NCBI GenBank assembly: GCA_003427395.1
Contig: BFEA01000285.1
Location: 190,544-212,859 of the forward strand
DNA: 22,316 nt
Reading direction: 5' to 3'
From: Chara braunii
Taxonomy: Eukaryota; Streptophyta; Charophyceae; Charales; Characeae
Position numbers and translations under genes: made by a program. The notes under the pieces were generated by a model. It saw only the letters and a program-made list of their open reading frames with translations, searched no databases and was not told the origin of the DNA. Below, piece after piece: positions 9,696-18,965 of the stretch; the first letter of the stretch is position 1, and every line of letters begins with the position of its first letter.

Positions 9696-10207
9696 CGAAA
9701 AAAAGAAGAAAAAAAAAGATATTTGGGCACTTTTTTTTCAAAACCGGTTTCCCGGTTCACCCCCCCTGGGTTGGTCCGGCTCCAGTTGGACCGGGGTAGC
9801 TCAACCGGTCGGTTGCCGGCCCAGCACTGACGGCTACACTACTTCTTTCAAGCTGGAACCCTCGCTGCTACACGCCACAAGCCTGCTGACGACTGGTTTA
9901 TCAACAGCATTTTGTACCTGGACTTACTTCAAGACCTGCTTCAAGACTCTCAGCCATACCATTTTTGCAGAACCTGCAATTTCCCCCCCTTACCCCATTC
10001 ACTTCGAGATCCTCAGAAACCCCAACCCCCGAACACTGCCAAATAATTTTCCTTTCTTTACTTTTGCTCCCAGAACCCTTGCGCCCACTAGTTCATCAGT
10101 ACGACAACCCTGTTCCCCCCTTAGATCATAACTGTGGCATACTCTGTATCACACGGGCCCAGCAGAGGCCGACCTGGTAGACTAAGGGTCCGTAGGAGTA
10201 GAGCCTG

Positions 10208-10296
10208 TTTCGTTTCAGCCTAAAAGCCTGAAACAAGGGCCTACAGGCCCTGTGTCGTTTCGGCCTCCAGCCTGAAAACGACGGGCCATTTTCAGG
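10208..10296. repeat. Chain of three adjacent hairpins
   Basis: Three neighbouring inverted repeats: GTTTCAG/CTGAAAC with a 9-base loop; AGGGCCT/AGGCCCT with a 2-base loop; GTCGTTT/AAACGAC with an extended GGC/GCC inner pair. The GTTTC(A/G)GCCT motif recurs in them. The chain ends about 60 bases before the N gap. Confidence 0.7.
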
Positions 10297-10355
10297 CCCT
10301 CGCAAGATCGACCTACCCTGAAACTCAGGCACCAGACCAGGGTTTTAGCTCAGGC

Positions 10356-10955
10356 NNNNNNNNNNNNNNNNNNNNNNNNNNNNNNNNNNNNNNNNNNNNN
10401 NNNNNNNNNNNNNNNNNNNNNNNNNNNNNNNNNNNNNNNNNNNNNNNNNNNNNNNNNNNNNNNNNNNNNNNNNNNNNNNNNNNNNNNNNNNNNNNNNNNN
10501 NNNNNNNNNNNNNNNNNNNNNNNNNNNNNNNNNNNNNNNNNNNNNNNNNNNNNNNNNNNNNNNNNNNNNNNNNNNNNNNNNNNNNNNNNNNNNNNNNNNN
10601 NNNNNNNNNNNNNNNNNNNNNNNNNNNNNNNNNNNNNNNNNNNNNNNNNNNNNNNNNNNNNNNNNNNNNNNNNNNNNNNNNNNNNNNNNNNNNNNNNNNN
10701 NNNNNNNNNNNNNNNNNNNNNNNNNNNNNNNNNNNNNNNNNNNNNNNNNNNNNNNNNNNNNNNNNNNNNNNNNNNNNNNNNNNNNNNNNNNNNNNNNNNN
10801 NNNNNNNNNNNNNNNNNNNNNNNNNNNNNNNNNNNNNNNNNNNNNNNNNNNNNNNNNNNNNNNNNNNNNNNNNNNNNNNNNNNNNNNNNNNNNNNNNNNN
10901 NNNNNNNNNNNNNNNNNNNNNNNNNNNNNNNNNNNNNNNNNNNNNNNNNNNNNNN
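10356..10955. other. Assembly gap of 600 N
   Basis: Exactly 600 N. The round number suggests an estimated or placeholder size. It hides the start of element B's 5' LTR, so the distance from A to B is unknown. Confidence 0.99.

Positions 10956-10998
<43 letters not shown>
10956..10998. repeat. (GA)n microsatellite at the gap edge
   Basis: 43 bases of pure GA repeat directly after the gap, followed by a CT-rich stretch. It probably caused the assembly break. A similar GA tract lies at the opposite end of the B-C retroelement pair. Confidence 0.95.
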
Positions 10999-11003
<5 letters not shown>

Positions 11004-11456
11004 CTTCTTCCTCCTCTAAGTCCACCATCTCTTCCTCACCCTCTCGCCCCCCTTAACTTCTCGGTATTCTCCGACTACGAGAGAGAGGGAGAGAGAGAGG
11101 GATGGGCGACATTGGAATTTGACGATTTTTGGGTTCAGACTCGACATCGGGATTCAGACCTTGAGCGAGGGATTATTTGGGATTGTACCGGAGACTTGGT
11201 GCTGATGACATCTCCATCTTTCCATCCCTTCGTCTAATCCCCCTCTTCTTCGTCTGTATATGATTGGGGGACTGACGCATTCTTCCTGTGTGAGCATCAG
11301 CCCCCTTCACACCAGGGAATGGTGACGATGCATGTTTGGTCTGCATGGCAGCTTGATTGATCGGATCATCGGTATTTAAGCCTTCCGTTGTGCTATCTTG
11401 TATCATGTGAGAAAGGTCGGTTCTTGGTCTGATCCGTACCGTTAGGGTATGCGACA
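10999..11456 (+). repeat. Element B partial 5' LTR
   Basis: Assigned by position and by similarity to element C's LTR. Both contain a TATA-like TTTAAG(C/T)CTTCC block (here TATTTAAG at 11373-11380) followed within 30-40 bases by ATCTTGTAT. Both end in CA (GCGACA here, GCGTCA in C) three or four bases before TGGTATCG. The 5' end (TG) is not identified and may lie in the gap or the GA tract. The TATA-like block is the likely promoter of the genomic RNA. Confidence 0.75.
11373..11380 (+). promoter_or_regulatory. Probable LTR TATA box of element B
   Basis: TATTTAAG lies 77 bases before the LTR end, and the same TTTAAG(C/T)CTTCC context is found in the LTR of element C. Conservation between two diverged copies supports a real core promoter. 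Confidence 0.55.
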
Positions 11457-11459
11457 GTT

Positions 11460-11476
11460 TGGTATCGGAGCGGATC
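11460..11476 (+). promoter_or_regulatory. Primer-binding site of element B
   Basis: TGGTATCGGAGC is complementary at 11 of 12 positions to the 3' end of the plant-type initiator Met tRNA (TGGTATCAGAGC expected). It lies three bases after the LTR-terminal CA. It would prime minus-strand DNA synthesis. Confidence 0.88.
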
Positions 11477-12057
11477 TTTTTCATCAAGATCCGCCCAATC
11501 AAGTAGTCAGCTTGCTTGATCTACTGATTGACGATTGATTGATTGGTTGATTAGTAAATCAAGTAGGGTTTCGTCAAAATCTCTGCAAACCTTTTTTTCT
11601 TCTCTCCTTTTCACAACTTCGGATAGTAGCATTTCGTTTTATTTGAAAAGGTCCGATATTTGCGCTTCGTTTTTTTCTTACGTAACAAATATCCGAAAAT
11701 TTTTGATAGTAGCATGTCGTTTTTCTGACGTTAGCATCTCGTTTTCGAGGCATATTAGGGTTACGACGGAGGTTGTCATATTCGGGGAAACGGAATTTAT
11801 TCTTTTCTGAAAATCGAATCTCCATTCTACTTCGCAAAAAAGTTGGTCTCTGAAAGCCGAAATTTTGCGAAGCCTATCAGCATTTCGTTGCTAAACACAA
11901 TAGGAGGTTGTCATATTCTCGGAAACTGAATTAATTCTTTTGCTGAAAATCGAACCTTTATCCTACTTTGCCTAGATCTCACTCCTAGCATTGTCCGTAA
12001 AATGCCTCACTGATAACAGATCGACGGATATAAAAAAAAAAAGAAAAAAAAAAAGGG
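11477..12057 (+). other. Element B leader, with internal repeats
   Basis: Non-coding. A GATT-rich patch at 11520-11560 is followed by T-rich DNA in which AGCATNTCGTT occurs four times (11628, 11711, 11733, 11879). A 68-bp direct repeat beginning GGAGGTTGTCATATTC occurs at 11768-11835 and 11903-11971. An A-rich tract at 12031-12055 ends the leader. The protease-side coding sequence begins immediately after it, where gag would be expected. Confidence 0.75.
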
Positions 12058-12911
12058 TGACCTGGGTGTGGTCTAGACTTGAGGAACTCGACCCATTGAC
12101 ACCGGAGGACTTCCAATGGTTGCCTCTTCCTCCATCTGGTTCCTTGCCGAAGCCGCATTGCAACGCCCTAATGGCGGAGCTACGTAACTACTTGCACGCT
12201 GCAGTACCAGCTCCGTTGATGGAAGACGGAGTAAGAATTGTTGACCTTCGCGAGTACATTTCGAAGATTGATCGCGAGTACGCCACGCAACGGTACGACG
12301 ACACCGACGCACCGTTACTCTACGTCCGCATTCAGATCGGGAAGGCGACCTGCAGCGCCTTGATTGATTGTGGATCTACTCGCAACTACATCAGCCAGGA
12401 TTTCATGACCCTCGCTGGCCTTGGGCCGCGCGTTCGAAGGAAATCGCAGCCCACACAAGTGACGTTGGCCGACGGTCGTACGCATAAGTCCATCGACCGG
12501 TGCATTGACTTCGTCCCCGTGTACTTCGCCCCGCTTGCACGCAAGGCCGTGTCCTTTGACATATTGGACACAAAGTACGACATGATCTTGGGCATGTCAT
12601 GGTTGCGCAGCGAGGACCACCCGGTGAACTTCTACCGCCGCACCGTTGACGTTCGTGACTGGAACAGGGTACTTGTGCCATGTACGGTCCCATCACCTCA
12701 TCCTTCGATTGGTTGTCACATGGTCTCCGCGGCAAGCATTCGCAACGCCATCGCACGGAACAACGTGGAGGAAATGGGCATTTGTTTCTTGCACGCCCTC
12801 CCTCCTCCCGACGAGCCAGCAGCAGAACAACCATCGGATCCACGCATTGTACAGCTTCTTGACTCCTATGACGATGTCTTTGAAGCCCCCGCCGGAATCG
12901 TACCAAATTGA
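12058..12911 (+). pseudogene. Element B protease region of pol
   Basis: An open frame enters from the A-rich tract; the first ATG in frame is 11991, but similarity to element C begins only at ELDPLTPEDFQWLPLPPSG (about 12090). The protease core is LLYVRIQIGKATCSALIDCG followed by STRNYIS, with the catalytic Asp at 12366-12368. The usual Ser/Thr after Asp is Cys, while element C keeps DSG. The second motif is YDMILGMSWL. The frame ends at a TGA (12909-12911) just after DVFEAPAGIVPN; element C reads on through PDRR at this point. The RT frame continues in phase on the far side, so protease and RT were one polyprotein. Confidence 0.9.
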
Positions 12912-13660
12912 CCAATTCGTCACGAGATCATCCTCAAAGACAAGGCCGTACCTCCACGTGGATGTATTTACCGCATGAGCGAGGAGGAACTCGAAGTGCT
13001 TCGAACACAACTCGATGACCTCATTGACAAGGGTTGGATTCGCCCAAGCTGCTTGCCCTACGGTGCACATGTTCTCTTCGTTTGGAAGAAGAACAAGGAG
13101 TTGCGCTTATGCATTGACTATCGCAAGCTTAATGCTCAAATCATTAAGAATGTCGGCCCGCTTCCACGCATCGACGATCTTCTCGAACGCTTGGGCGGCG
13201 CCAAGTATTTCTCGAAGTTGGACCTCAAGGCCGGTTACCACCAGCTCGAGATCCATCCAAGAGATCGATATAAAACCGCGTTCAAGACACGGTACAGGCA
13301 CTTTAAGTGGGTCGTAATGCCATTCGGCCTCACGAATGCCCCGACCACCTTCCAAGCGGCAATGACAACGGAGTTTCGCGACATGTTGGACCGGTTTGTG
13401 CTCATCTACCTCGATGACATCTTGGTGTATAGCCAAACTTTGGACGCGACATGCTGTTTTGGACAGGCTTTGTACGGCCAAGTACAAGGCCAACCGAACC
13501 AATTGTGAAATACGCACAACACGAGCTCGAGTACTTGGGCCACTTTGTGACGCCGCAAGGCATCCGTCCGCTTGCGGACAAGATCAAGGTCATTCAGGAT
13601 TGGTCGGAACCGACCAACACCACAGAGGTTCGCTCTTTCATGAGATTGGTCGGGTACTAC
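12912..13660 (+). pseudogene. Element B reverse transcriptase
   Basis: In frame after the [71 protein letters not shown] (first catalytic Asp present), [18 protein letters not shown] and [15 protein letters not shown] (YLDD codons 13407-13418). Near 13440 a deletion plus frameshift removes about eight residues relative to element C. The sequence continues as [11 protein letters not shown] in the next frame, then shifts again near 13510 to HELEYLGHFVTPQGI. The active-site residues are intact, so the copy decayed by frame damage, not by loss of the catalytic centre. Confidence 0.93.
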
Positions 13661-14335
13661 CAACGCTTCATCGGAGGATACGCACGGATCGCCGCACCTT
13701 TGTCCAGATTGCAGTCTCCACATGTGCCCTTCCATTTCACTGACGAAGTCCGCAGTTCGTTCCACAAATTGAAGACGACGTTTCTCCTCGCCCCCGTCTT
13801 GAGTATCTACGATCCCACCTTGCTTACAAGAGTGACTATGGACGCTTCCGGCTACAGCATGAGTGCAGTTTTGGAACAACACAACGGAGTAGACTGGCAT
13901 CCAGTTGAGTACTTCGGCCAAAAGGTGGTTCCCATCAACACGATTGATGATGCGCAGAAGGAGTTGCTTGCGTTCGTCACGGTACTCAAGCGTTGGCGAC
14001 ACTTCCTCCTCGGGCGTCGTAGGTTCACTTGGGTGATGGATAATAACCTATTGACCTACTACACGACGCAAGACACGGTGAGCAACACGATTCCCCAATG
14101 GATGTACTTCATCGATCAGTTCAACTTCACACCGAAACATATCCCGGGCCTCTCCAACCAAGTCGCGGATGCTCTCTCGCGAAGATCAGATCTTTGCGCA
14201 GTGACTCACCACACGTTCAGTTTCGACAAAGCCCTTCATCAGCATTTTGTGCGAGCATACAAGTCCAATCAGGAATACGCCACGCTACGAGCAACTATCC
14301 TCGGATCACCCGCCAACCAGCCACTATTGAGTCGT
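13661..14335 (+). pseudogene. Element B RNase H domain
   Basis: After the RT connection (GYYQRFIGGYARIAAPLSRL) the frame reads LSIYDPTLLTRVTMDASGYS, with the first Asp at 13841-13843, then the conserved Glu in DAQKELLAFV, WRHFLLGRRRFTWVMDNNLL, and the end motif IPGLSNQVADALSRRSD. The usual TDN is MDN and TDASG is MDASG, but the acidic residues remain. The domain removes the RNA strand during cDNA synthesis. A frameshift near 14335 separates it from integrase. Confidence 0.88.
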
Positions 14336-14345
14336 CGATGGCTAC

Positions 14346-15500
14346 TTGCTTCTTCACTCACGCGGCAAGGACTTACTATGCGTCCCACATGACCGTCGCC
14401 TACGGACTCGCCTCCTCGGAGAGTACCACGACTCGAGACTCGCTAGCCACCTCGGCATCAACTGTACGATTGCAAGACTTCGGCAACGATTCCGGTGGCC
14501 CGACCTCATTACCGACGTCACTCGGTATTGCGACTCTTGTGAAGTTTGCCGACGAAGCAAACCCCGCAATCGCAACCCCTACGGTGAGTTACGCCCGTTG
14601 CCTATTCCACGGGAACCCGGCCTCTCCATTGCCATGGACGTTGCTGGCCCGTTCCCCCGGGACCGCTTCGGGCACTACGGCATTCTCACGGTCGTTGACC
14701 GTTTGAGCAAGTACGCACGATTTCTTCCTTACAAGTACTACGCCACGACTTCGGGACTTGCACGCCTCTTACACACCGGGTGGATTTGCGGCCACGGCGT
14801 TCCGGAAGACATCGTCAGCGACCGCGACACTCGTTTCATATCGGCATTTTGGACCTCTCTCATGAAAGAGTCTGGCACCGAGATGAAACTAAGTTCGGCT
14901 CGGCTTCTGCAAACGAACGGGCAGACGGAGCGGGCACATCAAACCGCTCAAGTAATGCTTCGCACACTCATCCGTACGGATTAGAAGGATTGGGTGGACC
15001 ACCTCCCCGACATCGAATTCGCCTACAATACTTCGGTGCACCCGGCAATGAGCGTGACTTCGTTCGAGTTACACCACGGTGGCCGGAAAGGCCGTATCTT
15101 CGCCGATGTTCCATTTCCAAGGACTGCCGACATTGACGCCGCTTGTTCTCCCACCTCCGTTCGAAAGTATAGGGACTTGCTGGCTAAAGCCCGCGCCAAC
15201 ATGCAAAAGGCTCAAGTCCGCATGCAACAACAAGCTAACAGGCGTCGCGTGCCATGCCCCATCCGCGCCGACGACCTTGTCTGGATCTCCACGGAGGAGT
15301 TTGCGCCTGAACAGGATGTATCCCGCAAGCTACTCCCAAAGTGGTTTGGACCATGGCCCGTCACATCAGCCGCGGGTGATGAGCCCGATGGCCCCTCTTT
15401 TGTGATCGAAATCCCGCCACATCTCACGGTTTACCTGGTTTTTCACGCCTCCAAGCTGGCCACGTATACACCAGCCAAGAGCGACGACTTCCCGGGACGA
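14346..15500 (+). pseudogene. Element B integrase
   Basis: The HHCC zinc-binding part is complete: GEYHDSRLASHLGINC and RYCDSCEVCRRSK. The core has all three acidic residues: SIAMDVAGPFP (first Asp), DIVSDRDTRFISAFW (second Asp) and QTNGQTERAHQT (Glu). A TAG (14982-14984) interrupts it where element C has CAG in PDQKDW. The frame continues in phase as DHLPDIEFAYNTSVHPAMSV and the C-terminal GPY/F-like module KLLPKWFGPWPVTSAAG, ending VFHASKLATY. Nothing but the single stop breaks 1.1 kb of this domain. Confidence 0.92.
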
Positions 15501-15536
15501 CGATCACAGGACCCTCCTTCTATGGATGGTCACCAA

Positions 15537-15608
15537 GAAGTCGACCGCGCCATCACGCATCGCAAGCACGACAACAAGCTAATGCAGTACAAAGTCACAT
15601 TCAAGTGG
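15537..15608 (+). pseudogene. Element B chromodomain, cut off at the fusion point
   Basis: EVDRAITHRKHDNKLMQYKV continues to TFKW, the first half of a chromodomain (compare EYKVKW in element A). Immediately after the Trp codon (15606-15608) the sequence becomes the antisense of element C's integrase. The reading frame stays open to a TGA at 15834-15836, but residues after Trp are antisense translation with no meaning for the domain. The helix that completes a chromodomain is missing. Confidence 0.82.
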
Positions 15609-15615
15609 CTTGTTG
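15600..15615. other. Tail-to-tail junction of elements B and C
   Basis: Left of about 15608 the plus strand encodes element B's chromodomain. Right of it the minus strand encodes element C's integrase, whose recognisable protein ends DGKDVATYAPTS. Both elements lose their 3' part at the same point. No extra bases or target-site duplication are evident. Confidence 0.85.
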
Positions 15616-16597
15616 GCGCATACGTTGCTACGTCTTTGCCATCTGGACGAATGAAGAGAGGAATGATTGAATCCAATGGAGAATTGACCGGCGAGCCATG
15701 CTCGAACTCAAAGGGCGACATTCCGATAGCCGGATGGATGGACGAGTTGTATGCCAACTCGACATCCAGCAGCCGCTCAACCCAATCTTTCTGGTCGGGA
15801 CGGATGAAAGTTCAAAGGAGGACCTGTGAGGTCTGATGTGCCCTCTCCGTTTGGCCATCAGTTTGGGGGTGGCGAGCCGAACTTGGCTTGAGGGATGAGC
15901 CCCATCGTTTGATGAGCGCCAACCAAAAATCGGACATGAACCGAGTGTCGTGGTCGCAGACGATCTCCTTGGGGTAACCCTTGCTTCGAATCCAACCGGC
16001 GTAGAGAACCTCAACCAACTCCGGTACCTTGGCATGATAGCGGCAAGGCAAGAACATGGCAAACTTGGTGATTCCGTCAACCACCGTGAGAATCCCATTC
16101 ACACCCGTCTTGTGCTTGGGGAACGGCCCGGTAATGTCCATGGCAATCGCTTCCCTTCGGCGCAAGGGGACCGGCAATGGTCGCAGTTCGCCATACGGAC
16201 GATGATTGCATGATTTGCAACGTCAGCAAACCTCGCATGACTCGCAATAGCGCCTGACGTCGTCGAGAAGACCGGGCCACCAAAAGCGCTCGCCGAGTCG
16301 GCCAATTGTGCGATTGACTCCAAAATGTCTGGTGGCGGGGGCGTCGTGGAGCTCGCCAACAAGCCGCGTGCGCAAGTGTGAATCTTGCGGCACACAAAGT
16401 AGATCCTTCCCCCGCGAGTGAACGAGCAAGTATCCCTCTTGGATCTGATGGTGCGAAGGCGCCGGATTGGGAGAGGAACAGTTTGCGTACTTGTCGCGAA
16501 ATTCAGGGTCGGCTTGATAGCCGCGGATGAAGCTGTCCCGCAAGTCATCCTCGATCTCGAAGGTTGAGTAGACCGCGGTGCAGCGGTCCGGACGCCC
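15609..16597 (-). pseudogene. Element C integrase, truncated, three stops
   Basis: The zinc-binding part reads GELHDAPATRHFGVNRT and RRYCESCEVC, then TGA (16223-16225) where element B has CGA. The core keeps AIAMDITGPFP, EIVCDHDTRFMSDFW and HPQTDGQTERAHQT, so the D,D,E triad is present. A TGA at 15812-15814 follows QVLL, and the same frame resumes with DQKDWVERLLDVELAYNSSI, ending at DVATYAPTS at the junction. Upstream, the linker to RNase H has a TGA (16598-16600) where ADALSRRPD normally reads Ser-Arg; this stop is not a simple C-to-T change. All parts lie in one frame, so only stops and the truncation break it. Confidence 0.92.
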
Positions 16598-16990
16598 TCA
16601 TAGAGCATCTGCAAAATGGTTTGACTTCCCTGGAATGTGATCAGGAAAGAAGTCGAATTGGTCGATGAAGGCCATCCAACGGGCGATGGTGTTGTTGATA
16701 GTGTCCTGAGAGTTGTAGAAGACCAACGGATTGTTGTCCGTTACCCATCGGAATTGGCGTCGACCAAGGAGGAAGTGTCGCCACCACTTGAGTGCGTGGA
16801 CGAAGGCGAGAAGTTCCTTCTTGCGTGCATCATCGATTGAGTGCACGACCGACACTTTCTTGCTGAAGTATTCGACCAGGTGCCAGTCCACACCGTCATG
16901 TTGTTCGAGGACAACACCAATGCCATAGCCGGACGCGTCCGTTGTGACACGTGTTGGCAATAGCGGGTCGTATATCCGCAATACCTCCGC
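16598..16990 (-). pseudogene. Element C RNase H domain
   Basis: LRIYDPLLPTRVTTDASGYG carries the first Asp (codon 16939-16937), DARKKELLAFVHALKWWRHF the Glu, and FRWVTDNNPLVFY the third acidic residue; IPGKSNHFADAL closes the domain. It is uninterrupted and in frame with RT. One extra Lys (DARKKELLAF) is present relative to element B (DAQKELLAF). Confidence 0.9.
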
Positions 16991-17953
16991 GGAGAGCAAT
17001 GCAGCTTTGAGGGTCAAAAATGATTCACGCGCGTCCATCCCGAAGTCAAACGGCCGGTCCTCACATTCAAGCTTGGTTAAGTGAGCCGCAATCTTCGAGT
17101 ACCCTTTGATGAAACGCTGGTAGTAGTCGGCAAGGCCAACGAATGATTGAACATCCCTAACGTTCTGCGGCTCCGGCCAATCTTGGACGACTTGAATCTT
17201 GTCCGACAACGAACTGCTGCCTTGTGGAGTAACGAAGTGGCCCAAATATTCCAACTCTTGGCGTACGAATTCACACTTGTCGCGGTTGGCTTTGAACTTG
17301 GCACGCCGGGTTGTCTCCAACACTCGTCGAAGATGGTCAAGATGTTCCTCCAAGGTCCGACTATAGACGAGGATGCCGTCCAAGTAGACCAACACGAACC
17401 GGTCCAGCATTGCACGAAACTCGTTGGTCATCGCCGCTTGAAAAGTCGTCGGGGCGTTGGTGAGTCCAAAAGGCATGACGACCCACTCGAAGTGCCCGTC
17501 TCGTGTCTTGAACGCGGTCTTAAAGCGATCTTGCGGCTAAATCAATCCTGACTTCAAGTTCAGTTTGGAAAAAAAAATTGCGCCGCCCAAGCGCTCCAGA
17601 AGGTCGTCAATACGAGGAAGAGGTCCCACGTTCTTGACGGTTTGCGCATTGAGCTTGCGGTAATCGATGCATAGGCGGAGGTCCTTGTTCTTCTTCCGAA
17701 CGAAGAGAACCGGCGTACCATATGGTGAGCTCCTAGGCCGGATCCAACCTTTGTCCAACAAGTCGTCGAGCTGCGCGCGGAGTACTTTAAGTTCCTCCTC
17801 GCTCATGCGATAAATGCAACCTTTTGGCGCCAGGGCACCAGCCTCGAGAATGATCTCGTGTGAGATCCGCCGATCCGGCACCACGCCGGTAGGTGACTCG
17901 AAGGCGTCGGCGAATTCGTCGAGCAACAACACCACTCGGGGGTCCGAAGACAA
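16991..17953 (-). pseudogene. Element C reverse transcriptase with YLDG active site
   Basis: The motifs read [70 protein letters not shown], then a TAG (17537-17539), [34 protein letters not shown] and LVYLDGILVYSRTLEEH. Two catalytic positions are lost: KLDL is KLNL (Asp to Asn), and YLDD is YLDG (codons 17386-17375, minus strand). About four residues are missing around the TAG compared with B's GYHQLEIHP. The C-terminal part (ELEYLGHFVTPQG to DYYQRFIKGY) is intact in one frame. Confidence 0.93.
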
Positions 17954-18965
17954 GTCCGTGGGTTGAGAGTCGGCTACCGCGACGGTTCGAAGAAAACATA
18001 AGCCTATCTCTTCGGTCCGCTCTTAAGCGCAAGTGGCCCGAAAAGATTTGGCTGTTAAAACTTGGCACCGGATCGAAGGGTGAGGGAGAGATAAAACACA
18101 TGGTACTTCGGCGCCAAGACCGTCGCGAACCGTAAGTGTCCGCCGATGGAAGTTGACCGTGTGATCCGCACTTGCAAGCCAAGGCATGCCTATCGAAGTC
18201 CGTGTCCAAGATGTCAAAATTCACTGGTTTGCATGCATGAGGTGCGAAGTCAACCGGGACGGCTTCGATGTAGCGATCAAGGAGTTGTTGCGTTCTTCCG
18301 TCCGCCAACTTGATCGACGTAGGGTGTGCCTTCCTTCGAACTTGTGGTCCAATTCCGGCCCTTTGCATGAAGGACTGACTAATGAAGTTGCGAGTCGCGC
18401 CGCTGTCCAGCAAAGCGCTGCAGGACGCTTGCCCAATTTGGATGCGGACATAAAGGAGCGGTGCGTTGTTGTCGTCGTACTGCTTGCGAAACTCGTGGGC
18501 CACCTTGCTCACATACGCAAGAATGTCCCCCACAGCGACTTCGTCCTCCGTCGGCGAAGTTTGTGGTGCATAGAAGGCTAGGTATGTATGGAGATGAGCG
18601 CTAAGAGCTGCGCATTGCGGCTCCGGTAAGCAGCCGGTGGAAGGGAGAGGAAGCCATGCAAAATCCTCGGGCGTCAACGGGTCCAAGTCCTCTATATTAA
18701 ACGCGCGCGCCGAATCCTGTGAAGGTCCACTTGAAGATGACTCAATGCCGCTGCTTCCTATCGAAGAAGAAAACGCACATACATCCTGTCCTTGGGCTCG
18801 TGAATTCAGCGAAGGTACGAGCCGGGCAGCATAGTCCTCGAAGGAATGAAGAATGAGAGGGCTTACGACGTCCGCATGTGCCCTGGAACCGAGGGAGGTT
18901 ACCCGTACGGCAACCGGTTCCGTAGGCGTCGAGAGTGTCGTCGCATCACTCTTGGCGGTGCTCAC
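17954..18965 (-). pseudogene. Element C protease region of pol
   Basis: The frame is open from above 18965, one base back relative to gag. It has a Ser-rich linker, then NIEDLDPLTPEDFAWLPLPS, which aligns with element B. The protease follows: LLYVRIQIGQASCSALLDSG then ATRNFIS, with the catalytic Asp at 18407-18405 and a standard DSG. At about 18190 a small out-of-frame deletion removes the middle of the ILGMPWL motif; the correct reading continues in the RT frame as GMPWLASADHTVNFHRRTLT. A TAA (18025-18023) follows, in a position compatible with CAA to TAA. The frame then runs on to RT. The first start codon in frame is GTG (18965), so expression by frameshifting from gag is more likely than separate initiation. 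Confidence 0.88.

Larger units (their letters stand above)
8231..10355. other. Non-coding region 3' of element A with several fold-backs
   Basis: I see no gene. Long open frames at 8406-8992 and 9679-10131 have no domain, contain Ns or low-complexity tracts, and overlap each other in several frames. The region may hold the remains of element A's 3' LTR, but no matching copy upstream was found. Distinct items are listed separately: hairpins at 8714-8737, 8913-8994, 9655-9695 and 10208-10296. GC-rich patches with TTGGACCGG and TTTCAAAACCGG occur near 8630-8830 and again near 9737-9830. Confidence 0.55.
10956..15608 (+). mobile_element. Element B: gag-less Ty3/gypsy chromovirus-type retrotransposon, 3' truncated
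   Basis: Partial 5' LTR, tRNA-iMet-type PBS (11460), AT-rich leader, then protease, RT, RNase H, integrase and the first part of a chromodomain. No gag lies between the leader and protease, although the sister element C has about 1.5 kb of gag there. The element stops within the chromodomain at about 15608, where sequence of element C in the opposite orientation begins, so there is no polypurine tract or 3' LTR. The RT YLDD, the integrase D,D,E and the zinc-finger residues are present, but two in-frame stops and three frameshifts break pol. The catalytic set is better preserved than in element A or C. Confidence 0.9.

Noticed and set aside
10345-11028. 227-codon minus-strand frame with poly-Leu/Ser
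   Set aside because: It is almost entirely N gap plus the GA microsatellite.
13406-14002. Long minus-strand frame opposite element B pol
   Set aside because: It is the antisense of RT/RNase H with no domain of its own.
15950-16213. Small plus-strand gene between B and C
   Set aside because: Antisense of element C integrase.
17147-17551. Plus-strand frame opposite element C RT
   Set aside because: Shadow of the minus-strand RT, which has clear motifs.
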